Part shown: piece after piece, positions 42,491-51,360 of the stretch | How the letters are laid out: each line of letters opens with the position of its first letter | Position numbering within the stretch: the stretch's first letter is position 1 | Assembly: GCA_965216195.1 (NCBI GenBank) | Contig: OZ244151.1 | Location: 3,162,001 to 3,226,000, forward strand | Origin: Aridibacter sp965216195 | GTDB lineage: Bacteria > Acidobacteriota > Blastocatellia > Pyrinomonadales > Pyrinomonadaceae | Reading direction: 5' to 3' | DNA: 64,000 nucleotides | Program-made: the position numbers and the translations under genes | The notes under the pieces: model-generated | Database searches by the model: none | The model's input: the letters and a program-made list of their open reading frames with translations, nothing else | Told to the model about the DNA's origin: nothing

Positions 42491-45400
42491 CTAACCGCCT
42501 ACAACTTCGCCAACACCCGCTTCTTTCTCCGTTTCATCGACCGAATCCTCTTCGATCAACTCAACGTCAAGACAGAGCGATTGAAGCTCGCGAACGAGCA
42601 CGTTAAACGATTCAGGAATTCCCGGTTTGAAATCTGCCGCGCCCTTAACGATTGCTTCATAAATCTTCGAGCGACCCGCAACGTCGTCGGATTTACACGT
42701 TAGAAGCTCCTGCAGAATATGCGCTGCGCCATAGGCTTCAAGCGCCCAAACTTCCATCTCACCAAATCGCTGCCCACCAAATTGCGCTTTACCACCAAGC
42801 GGTTGCTGGGTAATAAGCGAATATGGACCAATCGAACGAGCGTGAATCTTGTCATCAACTAAGTGCGATAGCTTGAGCATATATATGTAACCGACGGTCA
42901 CTTTCTGCTCAAACTGTTCACCGGTTAAACCGTCATAGAGACGTGTTTTTCCTGAAGGACCAACCGAAGGCGGAAGCCCGAGTTCGTCATATCTGTTATT
43001 TGCCAGCTTGATATATTCCTTGATCTCCTTCTCGCTCGCGCCGTCAAATACCGGCGTTGCGAAATGAAGTCCGAGAACTCTACCAGCCCAGCCTAGGTGC
43101 GTTTCAAGAATTTGCCCAACGTTCATACGCGAAGGAACACCCAGCGGATTAAGAATGATGTCAGCCGGAGTTCCATCAGGAAGATATGGCATATCTTCTT
43201 CAGGAAGGATCCTTGCGATCACACCTTTATTCCCGTGTCGCCCGGCCATCTTATCGCCGACGGAAAGTTTGCGTTTCATTGCAACGAAAACTTTAACCAT
43301 CTTGATTACGCCCGGAGGAAGCTCGTCACCCTGTTTAATCTTGGTGATCTTTTCCTCATAGATATCGCTTAGGATTCCAATCTGGCGGTCAGTACGTTTT
43401 TCATATTCCTTAATTTCAGCAGGAATTTTTACCGTTCCGGCAGTAACGTCAGCCTTCTTCAAAACCTTGATATTAATACCTTTCAGCATTTCCGGTTTCA
43501 AAACGGTTCCTTTTTTGATTAGAACCTCTTTGGCTTCCGTCAAATCTTTCTTGAGTTTTCTTCCCTCAAACAGCTCATAAATTCTTTCGTCACGCTGCTC
43601 GGTCAGGATTCGAATCTCGTCATCGAGGTCACGCCTAAGTGCATCTTCTTCCAGCAACTCAATATCGAGTGAACGCTCATCCTTGTCCTGCCCTTTGCGC
43701 GTAAAGACCTGAACATCAACAACCGTTCCATCGATTCCTGGAGGCGCCGTCAAGCTAGCATCTTTTACGTCACCGGCTTTTTCACCAAAGATCGCGCGAA
43801 GGAGTTTTTCTTCCGCCGTCAGCTGCGTCTCACCTTTCGGCGTAACTTTACCAACCAAAATCGATCCCGGGTTTACGTGTGCACCGATCCGTATGATTCC
43901 CGATTCATCTAAATCGCGCAGCATGTTTTCGCCGATATTTGGAATGTCGCGCGTGATTTCTTCAGGTCCGAGTTTTGTATCGCGAGCTTCTACCTCGAGC
44001 TCCTCGATGTGAATCGACGTATAGTAATCCTCTTTCACCAAGCGCTCGGAAACAAGAATCGCATCCTCGAAGTTATATCCGCGCCAAGGCATAAATGCGA
44101 CTAACACGTTTCTACCGAGAGCAAGTTCGCCCTTATCGGTACAAGGACCATCGGCAATTACCTGTCCCTTGAATACGCGTTCGCCAACTTCGACGATTGG
44201 TCGCTGATTGATACACGTGTTTTGATTCGAACGCTTAAATTTCACGAGCGAATAAATGTCTGCCGTTACCTCACGGGAAATCATTCCACCAACCTGATGG
44301 TCAGCTTTTACGATGATTCGTTCGGAATCGATGTAATCAACGACTCCATCACGCTTAGCTACAACTACCGCACCTGAATCTCGGGCAGCAATTCTTTCCA
44401 TTCCGGTTCCGACATATGGTGCGTCAGCTCTAAGAAGCGGGACAGATTGGCGCTGCATGTTTGATCCCATGAGCGCTCGGTTAGCGTCGTCGTTTTCGAG
44501 AAACGGAACCAATGACGCCGCTACCGAAACGAGCTGTTTCGGCGAAACATCCATATACTCGATGTCGTCGCGACTCGCTGAAATAAATTCACCAGTCAGG
44601 CGGGCTGCATTTCGCTCATTGACTATCTTGCCTTTCGGATCAAGTTCAATATTCGCCTGTCCAATAATGTATCGATCTTCCTGCCATGCAGTCAGGTAAA
44701 AGGGAAACGGCTCGTACTCGGCTTCGCGCTGAGTTTTCTTCAGTTTTCGATTTGCCGCTAAAACTTTATTTTCCGGAACGTGGTCGCCTGGTTTAAAGGC
44801 TGTATCGCCACCATTTGAAACCTTCACGTATTCAATCACGCGTCCTTTCTCAACCTTCCTGTAAGGCGACTCAATAAATCCAAATGCATTAATTCGCGCA
44901 AAACAAGAAAGCGACGAGATCAAACCGATGTTTGGTCCCTCAGGCGTCTCGATCGGACAAATACGGCCATAGTGAGTAGGGTGAACGTCACGAACCTCAA
45001 ATCCAGCGCGTTCACGCGAAAGTCCGCCGGGTCCGAGCGCCGAAAGACGACGTTTGTGTGTAATCTCAGAAAGCGGATTTGTTTGGTCCATAAACTGCGA
45101 TAGTTGCGATGAACCAAAAAATTCACGTACGGCAGCTGTAACAGGTTTTGCGTTTACGAGATCCCGCGGCATCGTCGTAAACATATCCTGCTGAATCGAC
45201 ATTTTTTCTTTGATCGCGCGCTCCATTCTTTCCAAACCAATGCGGAACTGATTTTCAAGAAGTTCTCCAACAGCGCGTACACGTCGATTGCCAAGATGAT
45301 CGATGTCGTCCTGGAAATAATTCTCAGGATCGTTTTTCATCCTGAAGAGATAATTTACGACTTCTAAGAAGTCTTTCGCCTCGAGCAGCGAATTATCAAT

Positions 45401-46939
45401 ATCGTCGAGTTCTTCCCGACCCATTTTGATATTGAATTTCAGTCGCCCAACGCGGGACAGATCAAAGCGTCGCGGCTCGAAAAACATTCCATCGAGCAAT
45501 TTGTAAGCTGTTGGAACGGTTGGCGGATCACCGGGACGCATCTTTCGGTAAATTTCCAGAATTGCGTCGACCGGTTTTTCAATTGTGTCTTTTACCAATG
45601 TCTGCGAAAGAATTGGTCCGATAATGTCTTTTTCGGGGAAGAAAACGGACATTTTCTCAACACCCTGCTCGACGATTTCTTCCAGCTTATCGGAGGTAAT
45701 CTCATTGTTTGTTTCAATGATGACTTCGCCCGTTTCCGTATTTACGATATCTGTCTGCGCAAACGCTCCTTCAAGCGCTTCCACATTCATTTCTACTTCC
45801 TTTAGCCCAACGCCGCGAATTTCTCTTAACGCCAATTTTGAAACTTTGCGTCCAGCTTTAACCAAAACCTTTCGACCTTTTTTAATTGGATCTTTCGTAC
45901 GCATTCCAGAGAGATTGGTCGTTCCCTCTTTGTTTACTTTTATGAAGAATTTTCCTTTGTCGATGCGAATTTCGTCGGTCGTATAAAATTCTTCGATCAA
46001 ATCGGAATTCGTGTACTCAGCGTTTTTAACGACTTCTTCCAGAATCTGATCCGAGGCCGTTTTCATATCGATCTGCGGCCTAAGCCAGAGTCCGAGCGCG
46101 CGCAGAAAAATCGTTGCGAGAATTTTCCGCTTACCGAGCCGCGAATGAAGCAAACCTTTATGGTCGTATTCAAATTCAATCCATGAACCGCGATAAGGAA
46201 TAATTTTCGACGAGAATGCTTCTTTGTCCTGCTTGAAGAAAACGCCCGGACTTCTATGAAGCTGCGAGACAATCACTCGCTCTGTTCCATTAATAATGAA
46301 AGTGCCGTTGTCTGTCATCAGAGGGATTTCGCCGTAGAAAACTTCTTCCTCTTTAATGTCGCGTATCGTTGCTACGCCGGTATCAGCGTCTTTATCAAAA
46401 ACGGTAAGACGTATTTTTACCTTTAACGGAACGCTGTAAGAAACACCGCGCTCCTGGCATTCCTGCTGATCGTGTTTGTGTTTTAACCCTACGGGCTCAC
46501 CACAATTCGGACAAAGATTCGGTTTTACATTATTAAAGGTGCTGCAATTTCCGCAGAGAACTTCCGCCGAACCAAAGGGGTCAACCTTGATCTTCGCGCT
46601 ACATTCTTTACACTCTGCGCGCAAGTGGTCGAGTCCTTCAAGGTTTCCACATTTACACTGCCAGTTTCCAATTTGATACTCGACGAATTCGAGTGTCGCG
46701 GTTTCGCGAAAATCAGAAACGGGAAAGATCGATTCGAAAACCGCCTGGAGCCCGACGCTCTGACGCTCTTCCGGAATCAGATCCATTTGCAAAAACCGAT
46801 TGTAGGATTCGCGCTGCACCTCAATGAGGTTTGGTATCTGGGCGGATGTCACGATCTTTGAAAAATCCACACGCTCGGGAGCATCACTGGTTCGGCGTCC
46901 GAGTCCTTTTACATTATCTTGAAGCGGATTGTTTATCAT
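42491..46939 (-). CDS. rpoB: DNA-directed RNA polymerase subunit beta, with a cysteine-rich insertion
   Basis: A 1482-residue beta subunit, longer than the E. coli protein. The rifampicin region SSQLSQFMDQTNPLSEITHK and PTHYGRICPIETPEGPNIGL are standard. Between FVEYQIG (about residue 91) and CQERGVSYSVPLKV (about 161) there is an extra segment of about 65 residues with eight cysteines in pairs: C95/C97, C110/C113, C129/C132, C143/C146. This looks like two zinc ribbons in the beta N-terminal (protrusion) region, where most bacteria go directly from the short acidic linker to the SVEEC-type motif. Zinc binding is inferred. Genes on both sides are as usual. Confidence 0.98.
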   Translation of the reverse strand: MINNPLQDNVKGLGRRTSDAPERVDFSKIVTSAQIPNLIEVQRESYNRFLQMDLIPEERQSVGLQAVFESIFPVSDFRETATLEFVEYQIGNWQCKCGNLEGLDHLRAECKECSAKIKVDPFGSAEVLCGNCSTFNNVKPNLCPNCGEPVGLKHKHDQQECQERGVSYSVPLKVKIRLTVFDKDADTGVATIRDIKEEEVFYGEIPLMTDNGTFIINGTERVIVSQLHRSPGVFFKQDKEAFSSKIIPYRGSWIEFEYDHKGLLHSRLGKRKILATIFLRALGLWLRPQIDMKTASDQILEEVVKNAEYTNSDLIEEFYTTDEIRIDKGKFFIKVNKEGTTNLSGMRTKDPIKKGRKVLVKAGRKVSKLALREIRGVGLKEVEMNVEALEGAFAQTDIVNTETGEVIIETNNEITSDKLEEIVEQGVEKMSVFFPEKDIIGPILSQTLVKDTIEKPVDAILEIYRKMRPGDPPTVPTAYKLLDGMFFEPRRFDLSRVGRLKFNIKMGREELDDIDNSLLEAKDFLEVVNYLFRMKNDPENYFQDDIDHLGNRRVRAVGELLENQFRIGLERMERAIKEKMSIQQDMFTTMPRDLVNAKPVTAAVREFFGSSQLSQFMDQTNPLSEITHKRRLSALGPGGLSRERAGFEVRDVHPTHYGRICPIETPEGPNIGLISSLSCFARINAFGFIESPYRKVEKGRVIEYVKVSNGGDTAFKPGDHVPENKVLAANRKLKKTQREAEYEPFPFYLTAWQEDRYIIGQANIELDPKGKIVNERNAARLTGEFISASRDDIEYMDVSPKQLVSVAASLVPFLENDDANRALMGSNMQRQSVPLLRADAPYVGTGMERIAARDSGAVVVAKRDGVVDYIDSERIIVKADHQVGGMISREVTADIYSLVKFKRSNQNTCINQRPIVEVGERVFKGQVIADGPCTDKGELALGRNVLVAFMPWRGYNFEDAILVSERLVKEDYYTSIHIEELEVEARDTKLGPEEITRDIPNIGENMLRDLDESGIIRIGAHVNPGSILVGKVTPKGETQLTAEEKLLRAIFGEKAGDVKDASLTAPPGIDGTVVDVQVFTRKGQDKDERSLDIELLEEDALRRDLDDEIRILTEQRDERIYELFEGRKLKKDLTEAKEVLIKKGTVLKPEMLKGINIKVLKKADVTAGTVKIPAEIKEYEKRTDRQIGILSDIYEEKITKIKQGDELPPGVIKMVKVFVAMKRKLSVGDKMAGRHGNKGVIARILPEEDMPYLPDGTPADIILNPLGVPSRMNVGQILETHLGWAGRVLGLHFATPVFDGASEKEIKEYIKLANNRYDELGLPPSVGPSGKTRLYDGLTGEQFEQKVTVGYIYMLKLSHLVDDKIHARSIGPYSLITQQPLGGKAQFGGQRFGEMEVWALEAYGAAHILQELLTCKSDDVAGRSKIYEAIVKGAADFKPGIPESFNVLVRELQSLCLDVELIEEDSVDETEKEAGVGEVVGG

Positions 46940-47051
46940 AGTTAGAAAACCTTAGGTTTATATGAAAAAAAATGTTGATTAAATCGACTTTTATTGGTAC
47001 GATGCGATTAGATCAAAGTAAGAAAATGCCCCGTAAATAAAAGACGACAAT

Positions 47052-47081
47052 GCGGTTCAGGGTAAACTATACCCTGACCGC
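47052..47081. other. Strong hairpin in the rplL-rpoB gap
   Basis: GCGGTTCAGGGTA-AACT-ATACCCTGACCGC, a stem of about 12 bp in a 339-bp gap without genes. The T6 run lies on the plus-strand side, so in the operon's direction it is not a canonical terminator. It may act as an RNA processing site or attenuator between the ribosomal and polymerase genes, as known at this position in E. coli. Confidence 0.6.
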
Positions 47082-47278
47082 TTTTTTAGCAGCTTTCGCT
47101 ATCTAATAAATTTTCCGAGAGTTCCAAAAAAGGGCAATTACTCTCCGTTTTCTGTGCGGCAAATCCTTTTTTTTCCGCACTATCTAAGCCAAGTTGCAAA
47201 TAAACTAAGTAACTAAACCCAGACGATAAGCGCAAAATCGCTCATTTAATACACTTACCGTTGAGTTTAACAATTAAG

Positions 47279-47662
47279 CTATTTGAGTTCAACCGTTGCG
47301 CCGGCGTCGGTTAACTTCTTCTTCATTTCTTCAGCTTCTTCGGTTGGAACGCCCTCTTTAATTACTTTCGGTGCGCCATCGACGAGCTCTTTTGCTTCCT
47401 TAAGCCCAAGACCGCCAACAACCTCGCGAACTGCCTTAATTACGTTGATCTTGCTGCTTCCGGCAGAAGTCAATTCAACGTCAAAAGAGTCCTTCGCTTC
47501 AGCTGCTCCAGCATCTCCGCCAGCCGCAGGCGCTGCCGCCATTACCGGTGCAGCCGCAGCTGCAGCCGAAACACCAAAAGCTTCTTCGAGATCCTTAACC
47601 AAATCAGCTACTTCAATAAGAGGCTTGTTTTTTAGCGCCTCGACGATTTCCTTGTTATCCAT
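47279..47662 (-). CDS. rplL: 50S ribosomal protein L7/L12
   Basis: A 127-residue stalk protein. It has the N-terminal dimerisation helices, an alanine-rich hinge (AAAAAPVMAAAPAAGGDAGA) at about 35-55, and the C-terminal factor-binding domain (INVIKAVREVVGGLGLKEAK ELVDGAPKVIKEG). It recruits elongation factors. It lies 172 bp downstream of rplJ. Confidence 0.97.
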   Translation of the reverse strand: MDNKEIVEALKNKPLIEVADLVKDLEEAFGVSAAAAAAPVMAAAPAAGGDAGAAEAKDSFDVELTSAGSSKINVIKAVREVVGGLGLKEAKELVDGAPKVIKEGVPTEEAEEMKKKLTDAGATVELK

Positions 47663-47834
47663 TTCTACTATTTCCTCCTAATAGGGTTCTTGTTTGTTGT
47701 TAGCCGATAGAACCCAGCGGAACGCTATCAATTTGGTTGCATCTCAAATCAATCTCGCCCGAGCCGCGCAGCGACCTGACAAATCGCTTCGCTCGTTTTA
47801 CCTTGAGTACGGCTTATTAGAAAAACTTAAAACT

Positions 47835-48662
47835 TTATTCTTTCTTATCGTCGGAATCTTCCTTAGACTCGTCGTCCGCATTCTCATCAGATTCCTCTTT
47901 CTTTTCATCCGCCGCATCTTCAGAAGGTTTCTCTTCCTTCTTTTCGTCGGCTTCCTTTTCTTCTTCTTTCTTTTCGTCCGCGTCATCAGCGGGCTTCTCG
48001 TCTTTCTTTTCTTCCTTCTCCTCTTTCTTGTCCGCTGGCTCTTCAGCCTTTTCTTCCGCTTTCGAATCCTCTACAGGCTTGTCCTCGGCTGCCGGCTTTG
48101 CGTCATCCGTTGCTTCGGACTTTTCATCAGCCTCCTGGGCGTCTTCCGGAAGTTCGCTTACTTGTTTCACAACAGAGGCAAGGTCACGTGGAATAGCGTT
48201 GAGAACCGTAGCCAAACGCTGTGCCGGTGCATTGAGCAGATAAAGAAGTTTTGCTATAAGTTCGTCTTTCGAAGGCAAACTCGCGATCGCTTTTACTTCG
48301 TCCAGCCCAACTACCTTTCCGTCGACGATGCCCGTTTTAAATTCGAAAATGTCCTTTTCTTCTTTGAGATATTTCGAAATCACTTTCGACAAATCCACCG
48401 GCTCTTCATCGGTCCACGCAACTGACGTCACACCCTTGAAATGCTCTGTAGCTTCCTCGAAAGAAGTTCCTTCCACAGCTCGTCTTGCTAAAGTATTTTT
48501 TACTACTTTATATGTCGCCCCGGTTTCACGCAGTTCGTTTCGAAACGCCTGGTCTTTATCAACGGTCAATCCATTGAAGCTAAGCACCATCGCAGATTTC
48601 GAATTCTTAAAATGCTCCGTGAGGGCGTTTAGATCTTCTTGCTTTTTTTCTCTTGTTTTCAT
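47835..48662 (-). CDS. rplJ: 50S ribosomal protein L10 with a long charged C-terminal tail
   Basis: A 275-residue protein. Residues 1-170 are normal L10 (MKTREKKQEDLNALTEHFKN ... FNGLTVDKDQAFRNELRETG ... LNAIPRDLASVVKQVSEL), the base of the ribosomal stalk that binds L7/L12 dimers. From about residue 175 a tail of roughly 100 residues consists almost only of E, K, D, A and S in short repeats such as KKEEKEEKKDEKPADD. Family members usually end near residue 170. The tail uses the same reading frame and has no interrupting stop. On the other strand it creates a long spurious open frame. Confidence 0.95.
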   Translation of the reverse strand: MKTREKKQEDLNALTEHFKNSKSAMVLSFNGLTVDKDQAFRNELRETGATYKVVKNTLARRAVEGTSFEEATEHFKGVTSVAWTDEEPVDLSKVISKYLKEEKDIFEFKTGIVDGKVVGLDEVKAIASLPSKDELIAKLLYLLNAPAQRLATVLNAIPRDLASVVKQVSELPEDAQEADEKSEATDDAKPAAEDKPVEDSKAEEKAEEPADKKEEKEEKKDEKPADDADEKKEEEKEADEKKEEKPSEDAADEKKEESDENADDESKEDSDDKKE

Positions 48663-48682
48663 CGCTCTACCTCCCTCACTTA

Positions 48683-49375
48683 TTAAGATAAACTCATTTC
48701 ATCGAGTAAAATGCCCGGGCTCATCGTTGACGCAATGTTTACTTTTTTAACGTAGCGGCCTTTTGCCGTAGCCGGTTTCGCTTTCATAACTGCGTTAATC
48801 AAAGCCCTCGTATTTTCCTCAATCTTATCGGCGCCAAAAGAAACCTTGCCAACACCGCAATGGACTACGCCCGTTTTATCTACGCGATACTCAACTTTCC
48901 CGGCTTTTGTTTCGCCAACGGCCTTCTTAATATCCATTGTTACGGTGCCAGTTTTCGGATTTGGCATAAGACCTCTTGGACCCAAAACACGGCCGAGTTG
49001 ACCAACCTTGCCCATCATATCCGGTGTAGCAATCAAAGCGTCAAAATCCATCCAGCCGCCTTTGATCTTTTCGACCAGGTCATCGCCTCCTACGAAATCT
49101 GCGCCGGCATCTTCAGCTTCTTTCACCTTGTCACCCTGCGCGATTACAACGACCTTTTTACTTTTTCCCAAACCATTCGGTAAAACGATTGTGCCGCGAA
49201 CCAATTGGTCTGCCTGCCTCGGATCGACTCCAAGCCACATCGTCAATTCAACCGTTTCATCAAATTTGGCAAATGCAATTTCTTTCATCAAAGCAATTGC
49301 ATCCGCTAGCGCATATCTCTTCTCAGGCTCAACTTTCTCAAGCGCCGCGAGATATTTTTTTCCTTTCTTTCCCAT
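48683..49375 (-). CDS. rplA: 50S ribosomal protein L1
   Basis: A 230-residue L1 with standard blocks KFDETVELTMWLGVDPRQAD, GVDFDALIATPDMMGKVGQL GRVLGPRGLMPNPKTGTVT. It forms the mobile L1 stalk at the E site and in many bacteria represses its own operon by binding the mRNA leader. The start is 20 bp after a family-typical AGGAGG-like sequence. Between it and rplK lies a perfect heptamer array (49421-49469). Confidence 0.97.
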   Translation of the reverse strand: MGKKGKKYLAALEKVEPEKRYALADAIALMKEIAFAKFDETVELTMWLGVDPRQADQLVRGTIVLPNGLGKSKKVVVIAQGDKVKEAEDAGADFVGGDDLVEKIKGGWMDFDALIATPDMMGKVGQLGRVLGPRGLMPNPKTGTVTMDIKKAVGETKAGKVEYRVDKTGVVHCGVGKVSFGADKIEENTRALINAVMKAKPATAKGRYVKKVNIASTMSPGILLDEMSLS

Positions 49376-49420
49376 TTATTCCTCCAAGGTTCAAACGGAT
49401 TGTTAATCCTCCCTCTAATC

Positions 49421-49469
49421 TGTTAGCTGTTAGCTGTTAGCTGTTAGCTGTTAGCTGTTAGCTGTTAGC
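49421..49469. repeat. Perfect heptamer tandem repeat, seven copies of TGTTAGC
   Basis: Seven identical 7-bp units between rplK and rplA, 46 bp before the rplA start codon. Such arrays can change copy number by slippage. A similar heptamer array is at 51331-51358. Confidence 0.92.
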
Positions 49470-49532
49470 AAAAACATACTCGAAATTTTCAATCTCCAAA
49501 CTGCTTTCCGCTTACTGCTTGCTGCTCACTGG

Positions 49533-49958
49533 TTACTCAACCGTTAGCCCCATGCTTTTTGCGGTGCCTTCGATCGTACGCATCGCCGATTCCAACTTCG
49601 TCGTGTTGAGATCTTCCATCTTCGTTTTTGCGATTTCTTCGATTTTTGCTTTCGAAATCGTTCCAACTTTTTCACGGTTTGGCTCACCCGAACCCTTCTC
49701 AATCCCCGAAGCCTTTCGAAGTAAATCTGCAGCCGGCGGGGTTTTGGTTTCAAACGTAAACGAGCGATCGGCATAAACCGTAATTACTACTGGAACTTTT
49801 AAATCCGGATCGCCATCTTTCGTTTTTGCATTAAACGCTTTACAGAATTCCATGATGTTCACACCGTGTTGTCCAAGCGCCGGACCAATTGGCGGAGCCG
49901 GATTAGCTTTCCCAGCTGGAATCTGCAGTTTTATATATCCTTCAATCTTCTTTGCCAT
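49533..49958 (-). CDS. rplK: 50S ribosomal protein L11
   Basis: A 141-residue L11 beginning MAKKIEGYIKLQIPAGKANP with the proline-rich PPIGPALGQHGVNIMEFCKA segment that binds the GTPase-associated 23S rRNA region. The C-terminal domain carries MRTIEGTAKSMGLTVE. It lies between nusG and rplA. Confidence 0.97.
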   Translation of the reverse strand: MAKKIEGYIKLQIPAGKANPAPPIGPALGQHGVNIMEFCKAFNAKTKDGDPDLKVPVVITVYADRSFTFETKTPPAADLLRKASGIEKGSGEPNREKVGTISKAKIEEIAKTKMEDLNTTKLESAMRTIEGTAKSMGLTVE

Positions 49959-50108
49959 ATTTTCGATTTACGATTCCGGGTATCGATTTCTCAACCCGAA
50001 AATGTCCTCATTTTTCCGTAATACTGTATACGCCTTACGCTATCGCTTTTAATCTGCTCTGCGAGGTTGGTTTCTCCAACTACCGTATAACGAATTACCT
50101 ATTACGTA

Positions 50109-50669
50109 TTACTCTTCTTCCGCAAAGGTTACTTTTTCTACGTCCAGGAAACTGAGCTCAACCGGGGTCGAACGCCCAAAAATCGTGACGGTAACTTTTA
50201 GAGTTGTTTTTTCTTCGTTTACTTCCTCAACCTTCCCTGTAAAACTAGCAAAAGGTCCTGATTTTATTCTTACAACTTCGCCCACCGCATAAGAGAATTT
50301 TGGTTTCGGTTTCTCCGCCGCAACCTCTACGTTGTGCACGATTTGATCGACCTCGTCCTGTGTCAAAGGAGTAGGCGTCTTACCGCCAAGAAAGCCTGTA
50401 ACTTTCGGCGTGGACTTGATCGCATGGAAAACATTGTCGGGAATTCTTCCATTTTCCTCGCACTCAATTTCGACTAAAACATATCCCGGATAAAACATCC
50501 TTGATGATTCAATTCTCTTATTCCCGCGCATCTCCACAACGGTTTCTTTCGGAAGCAAAACTTCAGTGATCAGATCAGCCAACTCCATATCGCGAATTCG
50601 CGCATTGAGACTCTCCAACACTTTATTTTCGTGTCCAGAATATGTGTGAATAAAGTACCACTGCCTCAT
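50109..50669 (-). CDS. nusG: Transcription termination/antitermination protein NusG
   Basis: A 186-residue NusG: NGN domain MRQWYFIHTYSGHENKVLES ... SRMFYPGYVLVEIE, then the KOW domain VGEVVRIKSGPFASFTGKVE. It binds RNA polymerase and links it to Rho or the ribosome. It starts 14 bp after secE. Confidence 0.97.
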   Translation of the reverse strand: MRQWYFIHTYSGHENKVLESLNARIRDMELADLITEVLLPKETVVEMRGNKRIESSRMFYPGYVLVEIECEENGRIPDNVFHAIKSTPKVTGFLGGKTPTPLTQDEVDQIVHNVEVAAEKPKPKFSYAVGEVVRIKSGPFASFTGKVEEVNEEKTTLKVTVTIFGRSTPVELSFLDVEKVTFAEEE

Positions 50670-50683
50670 AAAATTAGTCCCAA

Positions 50684-50935
50684 TTAAACGCCCGCTAGCC
50701 AGTTAACAAGTTTTGCGAGCTGATCCAAAAGAAATACCCAGCTCTGATCCACTAGATATAAGAAAATCGAAAAGAAAATCACCGCAATAATCACGATAAC
50801 CGTCGTATTAAATACGTCCTCCGAAGAAGGGAAGGAGGTTTTATCCCATTCCGCGCGCGTCTCTTTTATAAACTGGCCGATTCCGCCGCGTTTTCCCTTT
50901 CCTTTCTTTTTTACGGTGTCAGAAGCTGTTGACAC
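50684..50935 (-). CDS. secE: Preprotein translocase subunit SecE
   Basis: An 83-residue SecE with a basic, lysine/glycine-rich N-terminus, the amphipathic segment FIKETRAEWDKTSFPSSEDV and a single membrane helix (about 48-78). It stabilises SecY in the translocon. It lies between tRNA-Trp and nusG. Confidence 0.95.
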   Translation of the reverse strand: MSTASDTVKKKGKGKRGGIGQFIKETRAEWDKTSFPSSEDVFNTTVIVIIAVIFFSIFLYLVDQSWVFLLDQLAKLVNWLAGV

Positions 50936-50962
50936 TTTGTTTCTCCTTAAAAATATTAAACC

Positions 50963-51038
50963 TGGCAGGGGTACCAGGATTTGAACCCGGACTTTCGGTT
51001 TTGGAGACCGACGTGCTAACCGTTGACACTATACCCCT
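50963..51038 (-). tRNA. tRNA-Trp (anticodon CCA)
   Basis: 76 nt including encoded CCA. The anticodon loop is CUCCAAA, the acceptor stem is AGGGGUA with UACCCCU, and the T-loop is GUUCAAAUC. It is placed between rpmG and secE as in many bacteria. Confidence 0.96.
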
Positions 51039-51112
51039 AAATTCATTTGCAATGAGATATTCAATTCCGTCCATTTGACTCAATCGAAAACTCAAACTTC
51101 GCAAACATCAAA

Positions 51113-51265
51113 TTACTTCGTTTCCTTATGCAGTGTGTGTGTGCGACAACGACTACAATACTTTTTAAACTCCAATCTATCTGGAGTTTTTTTTCTGTTT
51201 TTCGTCGTCACGTAATTGCGTTCTTTGCAATCCATACACTGCAGAATTATGTTATCTCGTGGCAT
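51113..51265 (-). CDS. rpmG: 50S ribosomal protein L33
   Basis: A 50-residue protein, MPRDNIILQCMDCKERNYVT plus TKNRKKTPDRLEFKKYCSRC RTHTLHKETK. It keeps both CxxC pairs (CMDC, CSRC), so it is the zinc-binding form. It lies between tuf and tRNA-Trp, the normal position. Confidence 0.95.
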   Translation of the reverse strand: MPRDNIILQCMDCKERNYVTTKNRKKTPDRLEFKKYCSRCRTHTLHKETK

Positions 51266-51330
51266 AACGTCGCCCCCTCGGTTTGCGCTCTCTCGCTATA
51301 CGCGATTCGTAGTTCGCTCGTACGCTGTAC

Positions 51331-51358
51331 GTATCACGTATCACGTATCACGAATCAC
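51331..51358. repeat. Heptamer tandem repeat, GTATCAC x3 plus a GAATCAC variant
   Basis: Four 7-bp units in the tuf-rpmG gap, ending directly at the tuf stop codon. A second heptamer array of the same kind as 49421-49469. Confidence 0.85.
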
Positions 51359-51360
51359 GT

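Noticed and set aside
47052..47081. Terminator for rplL
   Set aside because: The T run lies on the opposite strand side, so for the minus-strand operon it is only a hairpin.
47694..48425. 243-residue plus-strand open frame opposite rplJ
   Set aside because: It is the antisense reading of the low-complexity Lys/Glu tail of L10 and gives a meaningless Leu/Phe-rich translation.
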